Source: a virus
Virus record (IMG/VR): IMGVR_UViG_3300012270_000008
Coordinates: 1 to 38,990 of that record
DNA: 38,990 bases
Reading direction: 5' to 3' (one strand)
Under the pieces are notes generated by a model that saw nothing but the letters and a program-made list of their open reading frames with translations, did no database searches and was not told the origin of the DNA. Made by a program: the position numbers and the translations under genes. The stretch's first letter is position 1. Each line of letters starts with the position of its first letter. Shown piece by piece: positions 1-8,579 of this stretch.

Positions 1-1
1 A

Positions 2-2068
2 GCGGTCTATAAAGCCATGGGGGTAGAACACTACTATTTCCATTTGGCGTTGCTGCAACCGGCTTTGCAAGGCGTGGACCCTCATAATGAGGATGTCCTA
101 ACGCTTGAGCAAAAGACCATGATTTTGTACGAGTGCGATAACAATCCTTGGTACTACTTACGGGAGATCGTGCTCGATAAAGGCGCAGGCCTTGAGATTG
201 ACGACTGTCGATTCCGAGCCAACCGCTCAAACGTAGCGGCGTTGTGGCTCACGATAGCCTGTGTGGATTACATTCAGATTCAACCTCGACAGACTGGTAA
301 GTCGTTCGGGACCGATTGCAACTCGTTGTGGTTGCAGTATTTCTGTTACCGCAACACCGCGATGAACTTGATTACCAAAGACGAGTCATTGCGTAAGTCG
401 AACATCGCTCGCTTGAAGAAACTTCGCGACATGTGGCCTGACTACATCAATCGCAACGCCTCCAAAGACGACAACAACCAAATCTCTTTGAGTTGCAATT
501 CTTTGGAGAATAAGTACTACACCCACGTATCCCAAAGTTCGGAGAAAGCCGCCAACAATCTGGGTCGTGGTATGACCAGTCCGTTTATCCACGTGGATGA
601 GGGTCCCTTCATCAACCACATCGAAACGACGGTGTCGGCGGCGATGGGTTCTACCAGTGCCGCTCGTGAAATTGCTAAACGAAAAGGCAAACCTTACTGC
701 ACGGTGTTTACAACCACCGCTGGTAACCAAGAAGATCGTGACGGTCGTTACGTCTTTGGTATGATGGCGGGCGCGGCGATCTGGTCGGAACGGTTCTTAG
801 ATTGTCGAGATCGCGACGAGCTAGTGAACTACATTAAGACCAACTCCAATGGCCGAGCAACTATGGTGAACTTAACCATGTCTCATCGTCAGCTCGGTCT
901 GTCTGACGAATGGTTGTACGAAGCACTTGCCAACGCTCGGTCGGAAAGCGACAACATCGATCGGGATTATTTCAATCGGTGGACGAACTCTTCCAGCGGA
1001 TCGTTGATCCCTGATCACCTGGCAAAAGCAATGCGAGAGTCGGAGTCTGAAGCGGTGGGTAGTTGGATCTCTCAGGAGAACTACATCTTCCGCTGGTATC
1101 AAGAAATCGATCCTGAGGTTCAATACGTACTGATGGTCGATACCTCAGACGCGATTGGTCGAGACGACATTGGTATTGTGTTGTTGGATACGCGCAATGG
1201 TGAAACTGCCGGAGCGGCGGCATTCAATGAAACAAACTTAATTCGGTTTGCCCAGTGGTTGAGAGAATTCTTGGTTACCTATCGTAACACAACTCTGGTC
1301 ATCGAGCGTCGGTACAATGCGCAAACGATCATCGACTACCTCTTGTTGAAATTGCCGGAGCTGGGTATCGATCCTTTCAAACGGATCTTTAATCAGATTG
1401 TGCAAAAACGAGAGGAACGTCAGAAAGACTACGATCGAGTGATGGGTCCGGGTTTGAACCGGTCACGTCAGCTGTACGAGACACATCGACGAGACTTTGG
1501 GTTCGTTACCGATGCGGACAGTCGTAAGTTGCTCTACTCAAACGTCTTGATGAACGCTGCAAAAGACGCCGGACACCGAGTCCGAGATAAACAGTTGATT
1601 CAGCAAATCTTGTCGTTGGTGATTAAGAACGGTAGAATCGATCACAGCGCCTCTGGTCATGACGATATGGTCATTGCGTGGTTGATTGGTCATTGGTTCT
1701 TGAACTACGGAATCAACCTGCATCAGTACGGAATCAATCCGGCACGGGTCATGTCTGAACGTAGTAACGGAGGAAAGGAGATCACGCCCCAAGAAGAACT
1801 GGAGCGCCATGAGCAGAAGGAACTGATGGACACCATCGAACGTATTCACGAACGATTAAAGTCATCAACCAGTCAAATGGAGATTATGCGACTAGAAAGT
1901 GAATTGACCAGTATGATGAGTCGTTTGAAACAGGACGATTCTGATGGCATGACTTTAGACGCCTTGATTCAAGAGGCTCGTGAAACCAGGGAACGTCGTC
2001 TGGGCGGTGCCGCTGGCGGCGGCGGTCAAACCAAGTTGCTCATATCCCGATACGGTTCCGGTCGGTAA
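2..2068 (+). CDS. terL: Terminase large subunit (DNA packaging motor), 5' end outside window
   Basis: This is the ATPase and nuclease that cuts concatemeric DNA and drives it into the prohead. Numbering from the ATG at 17, a Walker A motif QPRQTGKS lies at residues 89-96, Walker B IHVDE at 191-195 and a coupling motif TTTAGN at about 232-237. The RNase H-like nuclease half shows the acidic triad: D375 in VDTSD, E430 in VIERR and D549/D550 in GHDDM. The frame stays open to the window edge and the ATG at 17 has no visible ribosome binding site, so the true start probably lies upstream. The last ~80 residues are charged and helical with a Gly-rich stretch near the end. It matches the phiKZ gp25 type of terminase in motif pattern and in genomic position upstream of PhuZ. 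Confidence 0.9.
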   Translation, partial: AVYKAMGVEHYYFHLALLQPALQGVDPHNEDVLTLEQKTMILYECDNNPWYYLREIVLDKGAGLEIDDCRFRANRSNVAALWLTIACVDYIQIQPRQTGKSFGTDCNSLWLQYFCYRNTAMNLITKDESLRKSNIARLKKLRDMWPDYINRNASKDDNNQISLSCNSLENKYYTHVSQSSEKAANNLGRGMTSPFIHVDEGPFINHIETTVSAAMGSTSAAREIAKRKGKPYCTVFTTTAGNQEDRDGRYVFGMMAGAAIWSERFLDCRDRDELVNYIKTNSNGRATMVNLTMSHRQLGLSDEWLYEALANARSESDNIDRDYFNRWTNSSSGSLIPDHLAKAMRESESEAVGSWISQENYIFRWYQEIDPEVQYVLMVDTSDAIGRDDIGIVLLDTRNGETAGAAAFNETNLIRFAQWLREFLVTYRNTTLVIERRYNAQTIIDYLLLKLPELGIDPFKRIFNQIVQKREERQKDYDRVMGPGLNRSRQLYETHRRDFGFVTDADSRKLLYSNVLMNAAKDAGHRVRDKQLIQQILSLVIKNGRIDHSASGHDDMVIAWLIGHWFLNYGINLHQYGINPARVMSERSNGGKEITPQEELERHEQKELMDTIERIHERLKSSTSQMEIMRLESELTSMMSRLKQDDSDGMTLDALIQEARETRERRLGGAAGGGGQTKLLISRYGSGR

Positions 2069-2490
2069 TGATTAAGCTCTTGTGGATGCGAGCGCTTAAT
2101 CAACGGAACCGATGGCTACGGCGTGTGCTGGACTTCTTCTCAAATTCGTACAGCGATACGGTTTGGATTGATCACTACGCCGCGCCGGAAGCCACGGGAC
2201 CGGGGCCGACGCTACTGTACGCTGAGGTGGAGCTTCGTCATCTCAAGTATCAGTTAGGAGGCTACGACGGCATTTGTGTCGTCGTCAAAATTGCCAAAGT
2301 AACTATAATTCAACACACGCTGGCAAGGGACATGTCAAGAACTCGGGTGACCTGGGAATACGTTGGGTTAAGTGAGAAAGACTTGTTTGTCCTATTAAAT
2401 CGAGACGTGCCGTGGATAGATAAATTACCTTCAGGACGCTGTGGTGTGGATCGAACCAGGGATCGCCGTCCACCAAGAAACATCGAGTAG
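2068..2490 (+). CDS. Hypothetical protein coupled to the terminase gene
   Basis: A 140-residue protein that I do not recognise. Its ATG overlaps the terminase stop codon (TAATG), so it is probably translated by coupling. The N-terminus is basic and tryptophan-rich (MIKLLWMRALNQRNRWLRR) and the C-terminus is again basic (CGVDRTRDRRPPRNIE), with a predicted beta-rich middle (YAEVELRHLKYQLGGYDGICVVVKIAKVTI). It has no signal peptide or clear membrane segment. The position right after the terminase would suit a packaging or head accessory role, but that is context only. Confidence 0.6.
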   Translation: MIKLLWMRALNQRNRWLRRVLDFFSNSYSDTVWIDHYAAPEATGPGPTLLYAEVELRHLKYQLGGYDGICVVVKIAKVTIIQHTLARDMSRTRVTWEYVGLSEKDLFVLLNRDVPWIDKLPSGRCGVDRTRDRRPPRNIE

Positions 2491-2519
2491 TACTTCAAGG
2501 TAGACAGAAGGGTTCTCTA

Positions 2520-3956
2520 ATGAAAAGTTTTTTGAAATTAACTTCTAAACTGTTCGGTGATAAATCGGTTGAAGACGATGGTGGATCTGATGAACCATCG
2601 TTAATTGATCTTCCGACGGCGTTGCGTCCTTATTTTCCATCGTCGAAGTTTCGACCGATCAAACTAGAACAAGAGCAACACTACCCCAAGCTCAAGATGG
2701 CGCACGTCAGCGCTGACAACACACCGGGTCAGGTGGTCTTTCGTGAAGACACCATGTTGGATATGGACCTACTGACTCGATATTCTGGAAAGAATTTCCA
2801 TCGGATGCCTCAAAGTCAATACCGACGTATGTTGACAAAAGTGGGGCTGAACATGACCCCACCAATACCTGAGTTAACGGGGAACGATACCTGGGTCGAT
2901 ATACGCGTGGACGAGTTAGACTACGCGCTGGTTGATGTCACTGGGTTTCGTGAGTATATGGTCATCGATCGAGAACGAATCCAACATTGGCTTGAAGACA
3001 TACCTCGAGAGCCGTTAACTATGGAGGTTCAACAGTTCGATCCTCACAGTGGAATCATCGCCAACGACGTCGATAAGATCAACTCCGCGATTCGTAAGAT
3101 GACTCGGTTGCGGATCGAGAAACGTCTAAAGGACACGTTGGATCTTCCTCCGTTGCCAAGTGTCGCTCGAAAGATCATTGAGTTACGGGCGAACCCTAAT
3201 GCAAACGCGTTTGAGTTAGTAGCCGTCGTTGAAAGCGACCCAACCTTAGCCGCCAACGTGATGCGTTGGGCAAATTCGTCTATGTACTCTATGAGCGGTG
3301 ACGTTCGGTCGATACACGATGCGATCAATCGGGTGTTGGGATTCGACCTGGTTATGAACCTGTCGATGGGGTTGGCGTTAGGTAAGATAATGGAAATACC
3401 GAAACATGAGACCACGCACATCCTGAACCATTGGGAGCAGGCGATTTGGGTGGCACATGCCACGACGGCGCTGGCGGATCTGATCGGGCCAGATTTTAAG
3501 GCGTGCAAGGGGTTGGCGTATCTGTGTGGGTTATTGCACAACTTTGGTTATCTGGTGTTAAGTCACACTTTCCCACCGCACTTTAAGATCATTACCGAGT
3601 CGACCGACATCAATCGACACGTAGATGTCAGTTTGATCGATGCACACATCTTAGGGGTGACGCGAGAACAAGTGGCGACAGAGTTGATGGAAAATTGGAG
3701 GTTGCCAAAGGAAGTGGTCTATGGGATTCGGTATCAGAAACAGTTGCTGTACGATGATGAGCACCGAGTATACGCGAACTTGGTGTACTTGGCTCGATCT
3801 AAGTTGATCCAATACGGGGTGGCTCTAGGGGCACCTATGGCGCAGCCTGGTTATCTGATAGAACAGCTTGAGTTGGAGGAGAGCGCGGTCGACAGTCGAA
3901 TCGTTGAGCTTCTCAAACAAGAAGATCGGATCTTAAGCATGGCACGGATGATGTAG
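2520..3956 (+). CDS. YbaK-like plus HDOD domain regulator-type protein
   Basis: A 478-residue protein. Residues about 203-400 are an HDOD domain: LPPLPSVARKIIELR, then VVESDPTLAANVMRWANS, then IHDAINRVLGFDLVMN and CGLLHNFGYLVLSH. HDOD domains are HD-fold relatives that usually lack catalytic metal ligands and act in bacterial signalling and regulation. Residues about 55-165 (from QVVFREDTMLDMDLLTRYSG on) resemble the YbaK/aminoacyl-tRNA deacylase-like domain fused to HDOD in some gammaproteobacterial proteins; this part is a looser match. The first 30 residues are charged and probably disordered. The gene is separated from its upstream neighbour by 29 bases and is followed by a strong terminator. 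Its role is unknown; it may be a host-derived signalling or translation-linked protein. Confidence 0.75.
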   Translation: MKSFLKLTSKLFGDKSVEDDGGSDEPSLIDLPTALRPYFPSSKFRPIKLEQEQHYPKLKMAHVSADNTPGQVVFREDTMLDMDLLTRYSGKNFHRMPQSQYRRMLTKVGLNMTPPIPELTGNDTWVDIRVDELDYALVDVTGFREYMVIDRERIQHWLEDIPREPLTMEVQQFDPHSGIIANDVDKINSAIRKMTRLRIEKRLKDTLDLPPLPSVARKIIELRANPNANAFELVAVVESDPTLAANVMRWANSSMYSMSGDVRSIHDAINRVLGFDLVMNLSMGLALGKIMEIPKHETTHILNHWEQAIWVAHATTALADLIGPDFKACKGLAYLCGLLHNFGYLVLSHTFPPHFKIITESTDINRHVDVSLIDAHILGVTREQVATELMENWRLPKEVVYGIRYQKQLLYDDEHRVYANLVYLARSKLIQYGVALGAPMAQPGYLIEQLELEESAVDSRIVELLKQEDRILSMARMM

Positions 3957-3984
3957 TTGTTTAGACTTGATAAACCGTCATTGC

Positions 3985-4018
3985 GACATAGGGGAGGGGC
4001 AATGCCCCTCCCTTTTAT
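3985..4018. terminator. Bidirectional intrinsic terminator
   Basis: A 9-bp GC stem (GGGAGGGGC at 3992-4000, GCCCCTCCC at 4004-4012) with an AAT loop is followed by TTTTATTT. It lies between the rightward HDOD gene and the convergent leftward gene ending at 4039 and can serve both. Confidence 0.85.
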
Positions 4019-4038
4019 TTCGACTTCCTTGTGAGGCG

Positions 4039-5340
4039 TTACAGAATCCCCATCGCCACCATTGGGTCTTCGTTGATCCCCGGTTGAAACGGAACTCTTG
4101 ACTCCATGGTACTGCCTTGACTGAAGTAGGTCATAGAGAACGTTCTTAACACAATGTACAGCATACACCCAGTGCGCACAGAAGCCAACAGCGATTTGTT
4201 GTTAGACTTCACCGCCCGGCGAGCGATAGCCAAACTCAGCTCTCGCATTTTCAACAACGACGCATCGGTAGACCGAGACGACATGTACAAACTGCGCAGT
4301 CGACTCAGTAAGGTAGCCAGATCGATGCTGTTACGAAATTCCCGACGGTTCTCGTTGATGTACTCAAACGCGTGCAACAGAGTTTCATCCACCAGTTCTT
4401 GAATCTTAGGATCACCCCGTCGACCGTAGTTGTCGGCCATGTATTCCAACGCACTGTTCAAATGTCGTTCAGGCATGGTGTGCATGACGTTCGCTACAAT
4501 GCCCGTCAGTTGCCCTCGAATGAAAGTGGCCCTATCAGTCAGGGTCGTGTGAATGTACCGTTTGTAGCGGCTGTTCTGGCGTGCTAGGTCACGTACGTGC
4601 ATCTCACCACCCAAGTCGATCATGTTCGACCGACTGGAGATCCGAGTAGGGCTGTCTTTGACCCGGTGGAAGATCGCGGTCATCTTCTTCACCACTTCTC
4701 GAATGCGACCTTGAACGTCACTGATCATCCGCTGGATCTGCTCGTCGTCGTCAAACTTATCGATGGTACTGGCGTGAATCGAACCGCGAGATAAGACGTC
4801 CTCACACCGGGCTTCGATCAAGGCCGCCCAACTGCCGTGTTGTTTAATGCTGAACTTGTAACTCAACGCAGCGTAAGTGGCCTCCGCGATTGCGCGATCG
4901 GGTTCGTACGGGTAGTAGTGAGCCATCAACGAACCCAAGAACCGATAGTGCATGGCTCGCAAAGCGTCCATCATACCTTGCTCTTTCTGACGACTGGACA
5001 GGCCTGATGCGTTGTGAATGGCGTGCACCAACCACACCACACTCAAGTTGAAGACGTCTGTCCTGACTCGTTGTGTAGGATCAACCGTCGGTAACGAATG
5101 CAATTCGTTGCGTAGCACGACGTCATCGGTTTGAAGAACTTCGTCAAACCAAGCGTTGCGATCGGATGTATGAAAACGCATAGGTGGGGTACCCAGAAGG
5201 TTACCGCCTAAGAAAGCGATGTGGTCTTCGTTCTTGTTCACGAAGTAACGTTCAAACTGACTGATCGTCTTTACCAACTTAACATCAATCTTCAGATGCT
5301 TCATTTCATCAGCAAAGACTTCTTTAATGGATCGTGACAT
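4039..5340 (-). CDS. Conserved-looking helical protein of unknown function, possibly structural
   Basis: A 433-residue protein from the ATG at 5338-5340 (MSRSIKEVFADEMKHLKI), chosen because a GAGAG-type Shine-Dalgarno precedes it at a normal distance. An in-frame GTG at 5404-5406 would add 22 residues, but that stretch runs through a very GC-rich low-complexity tract and looks less like coding sequence. The protein is mostly alpha-helical, with no signal peptide; a hydrophobic patch near the C-terminus (SVRTGCMLYIVLRTFSMTYF) could be a buried helix or a weak membrane segment. I recognise no catalytic motif. It is one of only four leftward genes in the window and has a long gene-free region upstream. 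A virion protein is a possibility from the position between terminase and PhuZ, with low certainty. Confidence 0.7.
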   Translation of the reverse strand: MSRSIKEVFADEMKHLKIDVKLVKTISQFERYFVNKNEDHIAFLGGNLLGTPPMRFHTSDRNAWFDEVLQTDDVVLRNELHSLPTVDPTQRVRTDVFNLSVVWLVHAIHNASGLSSRQKEQGMMDALRAMHYRFLGSLMAHYYPYEPDRAIAEATYAALSYKFSIKQHGSWAALIEARCEDVLSRGSIHASTIDKFDDDEQIQRMISDVQGRIREVVKKMTAIFHRVKDSPTRISSRSNMIDLGGEMHVRDLARQNSRYKRYIHTTLTDRATFIRGQLTGIVANVMHTMPERHLNSALEYMADNYGRRGDPKIQELVDETLLHAFEYINENRREFRNSIDLATLLSRLRSLYMSSRSTDASLLKMRELSLAIARRAVKSNNKSLLASVRTGCMLYIVLRTFSMTYFSQGSTMESRVPFQPGINEDPMVAMGIL

Positions 5341-5888
5341 GACGTCGATCTCTCGAATTAATGGGTTGTCTATATAATCCGCGGGGGGGCCGCGCGCCTG
5401 TTCCACTTGTATAGGTGCTAAAGACGCCAGGGGGGGTTGTTTGGTTTGTTATGAAGACTGTGAATGGATTGGTCTTTATTGTATCCGATGTCTCTGTTTC
5501 TTTCTAATCCATTAAAAACCCACAATCCATTCTTTATCTTTGGTCTTTACAAACCAAGCAATCCCTTTCAGGGTTTATCTTGGATGTGTAAAACTTTACA
5601 GGATTGAATTATTTTTTGCCAGAAAGAGGAGCGACAGCGACCATCCTTTCGAGCTTACCGTAGGCGGTAAGCGTGGGAGAAACGGTAGTAAGGGGGAGCG
5701 ATAGTCTGCGCAAATGCTATATTGACCTTTTTTCAAGGGTTTGTAGGGCTTTTTGAGTTTGCACAGGGGAACGTCGTAATTTTCCCGGTTAACGGCTTCT
5801 ATGGTATAGCACTTTAACAGTGCGCGTGGTTTAGACCTTAGGTGTTGGGGTGATAGTGGTTTGCACCTGGGGTCTGGACGTTGGTGGT

Positions 5889-6078
5889 GTCGAGGGGAGT
5901 ACGTGTGTGGAAGGTTTTTACGGGTTCCTTCCTAGCGCAGTTCCTGTACGGTTGTGTTTGCGCATAGCGAACGCGTTTTGCGCTTGTACACAAGCTCCCC
6001 TCGACGGGCCTCATGCAATAATGTTCATCTGTAGTGCGGGTAGATTGGGGACCTTCGGGTCCTCAGTTTATTTTGTTT
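5889..6078 (+). ncRNA. Candidate structured non-coding RNA with three-way junction
   Basis: A perfect 11-bp stem (GTCGAGGGGAG at 5889-5899 with CTCCCCTCGAC at 5995-6005) closes a 95-base interior. Inside it sit two hairpins: GGAAGG (5909-5914) with CCTTCC (5927-5932), and TTGTGT (5952-5957) with ACACAA (5988-5993), the latter continuing inward as GCGCA (5960-5964) with TGCGC (5979-5983). This is a three-way junction. It is followed 41 bases later by a UUCG terminator on the same strand. The transcript 5' end is not visible; it may start several hundred bases upstream. No known RNA family was recognised. Confidence 0.55.
6047..6078 (+). terminator. Intrinsic terminator with UUCG tetraloop
   Basis: A 7-bp stem, GGGGACC (6047-6053) with GGTCCTC (6058-6064), has the stable TTCG loop and is followed by AGTTTATTTTGTTTTG. 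It has no protein gene upstream on its strand, so it most likely ends a non-coding transcript. Confidence 0.75.
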
Positions 6079-6090
6079 TGACCGTATCTT

Positions 6091-6110
6091 AAGCACATAT
6101 TACTTGAGGG
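6091..6110 (+). promoter_or_regulatory. Candidate early promoter of the 6.2 kb operon
   Basis: ACATATTACTTGAGGG contains the core ATATTAC, as in the phiKZ early element TATATTAC, and shares ATATYAY..TTGAGG with the element upstream of PhuZ. Both are followed within 12 bases by TAGTCACA. A perfect 6-bp hairpin (AGTAGT, loop CACATA, ACTACT, 6110-6127) follows at what would be the transcript 5' end. The first gene begins at 6168. Confidence 0.6.
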
Positions 6111-6167
6111 AGTAGTCACATAACTACTTAACAACAACATTACATCAGAACCTGTAGGATCAGATCT

Positions 6168-6488
6168 ATGCACGAGCTCACGTTGGAGACCTTACCGCAG
6201 TACGCCGAGAAAGAACCGAAGTTGGTGACCGCTATGTTTTCTTTAGCAGACATCGCTCAACGGTTTGACGAAGCCGTGGCCCCTAAAAGCATTGACGTGT
6301 GGATTGCACGAAACATGCACGAGGTCAATGCTTTTTCAAATCGAGTCATCCCGGTAGGAAAGATCGAAGACTTGCCGTACCACCTGTTCATCGCCACGAC
6401 GGAGATCACTCAAAGCTACGTACTCGTCCCCAGTAAACAACGAATGAAATTGGTGACTGAACCTTTACGGTCCGGCATCTGTCTGTAA
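6168..6488 (+). CDS. Small hypothetical protein
   Basis: A 106-residue protein that I do not recognise, starting at an ATG with a weak TAGGAT ribosome binding site. It is acidic at the N-terminus and ends with KQRMKLVTEPLRSGICL. It is first in a run of three small rightward genes separated by hairpins and sits directly behind an early-type promoter. Small proteins in this position of jumbo phages are often early host-interaction factors, which is only inference here. Confidence 0.6.
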   Translation: MHELTLETLPQYAEKEPKLVTAMFSLADIAQRFDEAVAPKSIDVWIARNMHEVNAFSNRVIPVGKIEDLPYHLFIATTEITQSYVLVPSKQRMKLVTEPLRSGICL

Positions 6489-6490
6489 GT

Positions 6491-6516
6491 GGGGAGGGGT
6501 ACGCCCCTCCCTTATG
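6491..6516 (+). terminator. Hairpin terminator or attenuator
   Basis: GGGAGGGG (6492-6499), loop TACG, CCCCTCCC (6504-6511). The following tract (TTATGCCGTTTTG) is only moderately T-rich, so it may attenuate rather than stop transcription into the next gene. Confidence 0.6.
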
Positions 6517-6615
6517 CCGTTTTGCGTTGATCCCAACACATTTCGAACCTATATAACACAGGTGAGTTGGATACACAAACAACTTAACCCTAACCTTTAT
6601 ATCTGGAGAATACCC

Positions 6616-6975
6616 ATGAAAGTATCTTACAGCGCATCCATGACCAAGACCGAACTCACTGCTATCAAATCCTTCGCAGAGAAAGTGGCGACGCATTTCG
6701 GTGAGAGCTTCGACGCTGAGGCGTACAACGTAGAACTGTCCCAAAGAATTCGGGTGAAGTACACCGCTGGGAACGTGTTGGCGTTCATCAATTTAAAAGA
6801 TACCTACGAGGTATCGGTTGATGTGAGTGTTGATGAGTCCTACACGGTAGAGTACCTGGACTTGCTAACCCGTGCTCTGCCCCTGATCGGTGGGTTGGTC
6901 AACGTGATCAAAGAGCTAAACACGCTCAACGAATCAAAGTTCGAAGTCCTTGAGACGGAGTTCGAAACCCAATAA
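6616..6975 (+). CDS. Small hypothetical protein
   Basis: A 119-residue protein starting MKVSYSASMTKTELTAIKSF. The ATG at 6616 was preferred to upstream in-frame starts because CTGGAGAA precedes it at the right distance. It reads as an N-terminal helix, a beta-rich middle (VLAFINLKDTYEVSVDVSVDESYTVEYLD) and an amphipathic C-terminal helix ending in acidic residues. The function is not recognised. A palindromic hairpin lies just after the stop. Confidence 0.65.
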   Translation: MKVSYSASMTKTELTAIKSFAEKVATHFGESFDAEAYNVELSQRIRVKYTAGNVLAFINLKDTYEVSVDVSVDESYTVEYLDLLTRALPLIGGLVNVIKELNTLNESKFEVLETEFETQ

Positions 6976-6979
6976 GCGC

Positions 6980-7012
6980 TAGACGACATAAGGGGAAGCG
7001 ATCGCTTCCCTC
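6980..7012 (+). terminator. Perfect inverted repeat after small gene
   Basis: GGGAAGCGATCGCTTCCC (6993-7010) is a perfect 18-base palindrome preceded by TAGACGACATAAG, the same 13 bases that precede the terminator at 31613-31650. There is no T-run, so termination would be inefficient; RNA processing or 3' end protection is an alternative. Confidence 0.5.
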
Positions 7013-7050
7013 TAGAACCAACCCCAACCTTTAATAAAGCGAGACTTACC

Positions 7051-7479
7051 ATGAAAAACTTCAATCGCATCTTCGATCAAATCGACACCACGCTTTCTGC
7101 AGAAACGGTTCTCAAGGGTGAGAACGGAACCGGGTACTTCAACGGTCTAACGCTAGTGGACTTTGATGGCGATCTGGCCAAGTTCACCGACCGGCACGAC
7201 CGCCGGGGTATCGTGTGCAAGACCCGGTTGGGGAACATTGTGTTCTTTCAACGTCGCATCGATGGGGAGAGATTTGCATACAACGCCGCCGGGGCCCTCA
7301 GACTGATCATGAGTGCCGCGGTTCCCGAAAACGTATTAACGGACGATTCCCTGTCGATCTGGATCGGGAATTTCAAACCCACCAACACGATGAAGAAGAT
7401 CATCGATGAAATCTTAAACAGAGAACAAGACCGTCTGGAAGATGAGGAGTCTGCTAACGACACCGCCGGTATGGCGTAA
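7051..7479 (+). CDS. Small hypothetical protein
   Basis: A 142-residue protein (MKNFNRIFDQIDTTLSAETV...) ending in a strongly acidic tail (NREQDRLEDEESANDTAGMA). It is the third gene of the 6.2-7.5 kb run and is followed by a strong hairpin. The ribosome binding site is weak. The middle (FDGDLAKFTDRHDRRGIVCKTRLGNIVFFQRRIDGERFAY) looks beta-rich. No family is recognised. Confidence 0.65.
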   Translation: MKNFNRIFDQIDTTLSAETVLKGENGTGYFNGLTLVDFDGDLAKFTDRHDRRGIVCKTRLGNIVFFQRRIDGERFAYNAAGALRLIMSAAVPENVLTDDSLSIWIGNFKPTNTMKKIIDEILNREQDRLEDEESANDTAGMA

Positions 7480-7487
7480 TGCAAACG

Positions 7488-7538
7488 GCATAAGGGGAGG
7501 CTACGGCCTCCCCTATGTCATCGCTTTATTTTTTGTCT
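7488..7538 (+). terminator. Terminator hairpin with TTTTTTGTC tail
   Basis: An 8-bp stem at 7494-7501 with 7506-7513 (GGGGAGGC, loop TACG, GCCTCCCC), extendable outward through CATA/TATG with a bulged A. It is followed after 15 bases by TTTATTTTTTGTC, a tail shared with several other terminators here. Confidence 0.7.
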
Positions 7539-7705
7539 TAACGTTACAGGGTTGCCTTGTTCGCCGGGTAATGGATATCAACGGTTAGATCCAACACTGG
7601 TGCCGGGGCGGTAAGCGCAGACACAACATTACTACCGGCGTTCCGTGAGCCTTTTGCGTAGAACGAATTGGACTTTACATTAAGACGATTAATAGTTTAG
7701 ATCGA

Positions 7706-8524
7706 TTACTTACCCCGACCAACCATGGAGGCGATAAACTGACTCATACGCGGTCTATCGTTTGTGAAGCTGGCCTTGGCCCAGTTCTGAGCGTAGTACT
7801 CCTGATACATCTCGTTAGAGTCAGCGTAAGAGTCGACAACTTCACGAATCCTACCTAACGGTACGCCTCCGTTCAAAACCCCCTGATCCATGGCGATGTT
7901 GGTGTTCACGTAGATGTAGGCCTTGACGGCTAACTCGACCAACTTACCATACACCGGATAAATACCTGGGTTCAAGTTCGCCATACCGTGGTCGTTCTCA
8001 ACCATGCAGGTCATTCCCAACTGATCGCTCAGGTGGGTTACATCGTCTCTGACAAGTACGGTGTTGTCGCCGATGATTTGACAGTTAGCGGTTGAGACAA
8101 TGGGCATACTGGCAATGGCTTTGTACAGATCGTTGGCCGCCGCCAGTAGTTGATTGGTCTGTCCTTGGTGATGCGTTGGCATCCCATGGTAGGTGATGTA
8201 GTTCAGCGTCCGGACCGAGACGATGCGACGACCCCCCGTCAGTTCATAGGGAATACGAAACACACGTGTCGCCAGGTCGAATTGTTCCCACCCACAGCGA
8301 GCCAAATCGATGGCCACCATAGTGCCGCCTGTCAGATTGCAGTCGACGTTCACACGACTTTCAATAACCTTATCTCTAATAGCAGCGTCAATAGATACAG
8401 CGTCTTGATTTCCCCGCCAGCGAGACCCGAATCCAGTGATGGCTTGTGGCGAGAACGCCAATTGCAACACCGAATCAGGGATCGTGTGGCGGACATTATT
8501 AATGGCGTAGTTAATTGCGTTCAT
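7706..8524 (-). CDS. Conserved-looking protein of unknown function
   Basis: A 272-residue protein, MNAINYAINNVRHTIPDSV... The ATG at 8522-8524 is preceded on its strand by AAGGAG at 8 bases. It is rich in asparagine and aliphatic residues, of mixed alpha/beta character, with no signal peptide or catalytic motif that I can identify. Predicted beta content in the first half and helices in the second (LVELAVKAYIYVNTNIAMDQ) would suit a structural protein. It is divergent from PhuZ, sharing a 170-base intergenic region with it. Function unknown. Confidence 0.75.
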   Translation of the reverse strand: MNAINYAINNVRHTIPDSVLQLAFSPQAITGFGSRWRGNQDAVSIDAAIRDKVIESRVNVDCNLTGGTMVAIDLARCGWEQFDLATRVFRIPYELTGGRRIVSVRTLNYITYHGMPTHHQGQTNQLLAAANDLYKAIASMPIVSTANCQIIGDNTVLVRDDVTHLSDQLGMTCMVENDHGMANLNPGIYPVYGKLVELAVKAYIYVNTNIAMDQGVLNGGVPLGRIREVVDSYADSNEMYQEYYAQNWAKASFTNDRPRMSQFIASMVGRGK

Positions 8525-8579
8525 AACTGGACTCCTTGTATGATCATAAGATGGCCAGTAATTTGTGGAACCCTCAGGA

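Larger units (their letters stand above)
5341..6167. other. Long gene-free region with several RNA hairpins
   Basis: About 830 bases with no convincing gene on either strand. The left part (5341-5640) is the upstream region of the leftward gene and is T-rich with repeated ATCC/CTTT tracts. Going right, it holds a hairpin at 5654-5671 (CTTACCG, loop TAGG, CGGTAAG), a hairpin at 5809-5823 (GCACT, loop TTAAC, AGTGC), a closed multi-branch fold at 5889-6005, a UUCG terminator at 6047-6064 and an early-type promoter at about 6091-6108. The order of structures ending in a rightward terminator suggests one or more non-coding transcripts. An 80-codon frame at 5850-6092 exists but runs through the stems. 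Confidence 0.6.

Noticed and set aside
5341-5406. N-terminal extension of the leftward 4 kb gene to the GTG at 5406
   Set aside because: The extra 22 codons pass a GC-rich homopolymeric stretch and the ATG at 5340 has a usable ribosome binding site; not excluded.
5850-6092. Rightward 80-codon frame
   Set aside because: It runs through the closing stem, both hairpins and the UUCG terminator of the proposed RNA, lacks a ribosome binding site and has Cys/Gly/Val-rich composition unlike the phage's proteins.
7550-7700. Possible tRNA or RNA in the 7.5-7.7 kb gap
   Set aside because: No acceptor stem with a T-loop GTTCGAATC pattern could be folded; some short inverted repeats only.
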